Translations under genes and position numbers: made by a program | The notes under the pieces: model-generated | Seen by the model: the letters and a program-made list of their open reading frames with translations, nothing else | What the model was told of the DNA's origin: nothing | The model's database searches: none | From: CAG-390 sp964384555 | GTDB lineage: Bacteria; Bacillota; Clostridia; Oscillospirales; CAG-272 | NCBI GenBank assembly: GCA_964384555.1 | Contig: CAYLLA010000071.1 | Location: 1 to 5,794, forward strand | Reading direction: 5' to 3' | DNA length: 5,794 nt | Part shown: positions 5,446 to 5,794 of the stretch, piece by piece | Layout of the letters: every line of letters starts with the position of its first letter | How positions within the stretch are numbered: the stretch's first letter is position 1

Positions 5446-5794
5446 TTATTTCGCATAATCCACCGCGCGGCTCTCGCGGATAAGATTTACCTTGATCTGG
5501 CCGGGGTATTTTACCTCTTCCTTGATCTTTTTTGCCATATCGCGGGCTATTATCTTCATTCCCGCATCGTTTACCTCTTCGGGACGCACCATCACGCGGA
5601 TCTCGCGTCCGGCCTGTATGGCGTAGGCCTTTTCAACTCCCTGAAAGCTGAGGGCGATCTCCTCCAGCTTTTCAAGCCGTTTAATGTAATTTTCAAGATC
5701 CTCACGGCGCGCGCCGGGGCGTGCTGCCTATTTGTCATCTGCCGCTTGAACCAACACAGCGATCGTTGTTGTGGGCTCAACTTCGTTATGATGC
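5446..5794 (-). CDS. rny: Ribonuclease Y, C-terminal part, interrupted by an in-frame TAG (possible pseudogene or sequence error)
   Basis: The frame read from 5793 down encodes the last 115 codon positions of RNase Y, the membrane-anchored endoribonuclease that starts bulk mRNA decay in Firmicutes. It opens with HHNEVEP, continues with AVLVQAAD (the Asp at codon 19 should be the last metal ligand of the HD domain), then ARPGARREDLENYIKRLEKL, AYAIQAGREIRVMVRPEE and the C-terminal KYPGQIKVNLIRESRAVDYAK, stop TAA at 5448-5446. These are signature stretches of the family. The oddity is codon 22, TAG (5730-5728): where the family reads A-D-A-I-S-A-A-R-P-G, this sequence gives A-D-D-K-stop-A-A-R-P-G. 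Reading frame and similarity resume perfectly on both sides, so it is a local substitution cluster and not a frameshift. If real, the protein would lack its last 94 residues, and no nearby start codon would restart translation. An error near the window end is equally possible. The 5' part lies outside. Confidence 0.85.

Noticed and set aside
5094..5483. Plus-strand open frame of 129 codons through the palindrome block.
   Set aside because: It runs through hairpin repeats and a minus-strand terminator and ends inside the RNase Y frame; no ribosome binding site or family resemblance.
5728..5730. TAG read as a sense codon (recoding or an alternative code).
   Set aside because: The family has Ser here, not Gln or pyrrolysine. 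The other genes use TAA or TGA and give no other sign of recoding, and the flanking two codons are also altered, which points to a local mutation or error.
5592..5780. Minus-strand open frame of 62 codons.
   Set aside because: It is a frame-shifted shadow of RNase Y; the neighbouring frame carries the conserved RNase Y sequence.

Overview
The window looks like chromosomal DNA of a Gram-positive Clostridia member, most likely an Oscillospiraceae/Ruminococcaceae-type gut anaerobe. This is inferred from four things: a lipoprotein-type solute-binding protein, a VanRS-like two-component pair whose kinase sequence is typical of Clostridia, an RNase Y gene end, and GC-rich dispersed palindromes between genes. 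Promoters and ribosome binding sites are the classical housekeeping type.

Layout from left to right. Positions 1-50 hold most of a tRNA-Thr(UGU) on the minus strand, driven by a perfect TTGACA-N17-TATAAT promoter. A second perfect TTGACA-N17-TATAAT promoter (266-294) drives a plus-strand, apparently monocistronic gene for a carbohydrate-type ABC solute-binding lipoprotein (349-1857), closed by a strong terminator at 1889-1920. Convergent to it, on the minus strand, lies a two-component operon: an OmpR/PhoB-type response regulator (4898-4212) followed after 113 nt by a six-TM sensor histidine kinase (4098-1930) with an unusual Pro/Ala-rich C-terminal tail. The operon promoter (4960-4988) carries three exact TTAAGAT boxes, two of them 11 bp apart, the geometry expected for PhoB/OmpR-family binding. 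From about 5100 to 5300 there is a non-coding block of GC-rich palindromes. A minus-strand terminator (5303-5334) and the 3' end of ribonuclease Y (5794-5446) finish the window. The RNase Y frame contains an in-frame TAG in one of its most conserved stretches.

How the parts work together: the regulator and kinase should form one phosphorelay, probably autoregulated. The signal is unknown. The solute-binding protein has no permease or ATPase beside it, so it either serves a transporter encoded elsewhere or is an orphan; a link to the two-component pair is possible but not shown by the sequence. The tRNA and RNase Y are housekeeping genes.

I see no convincing new multi-gene system. The items most worth a second look are the RNase Y stop codon, the TTAAGAT boxes, the kinase tail and the palindrome array.
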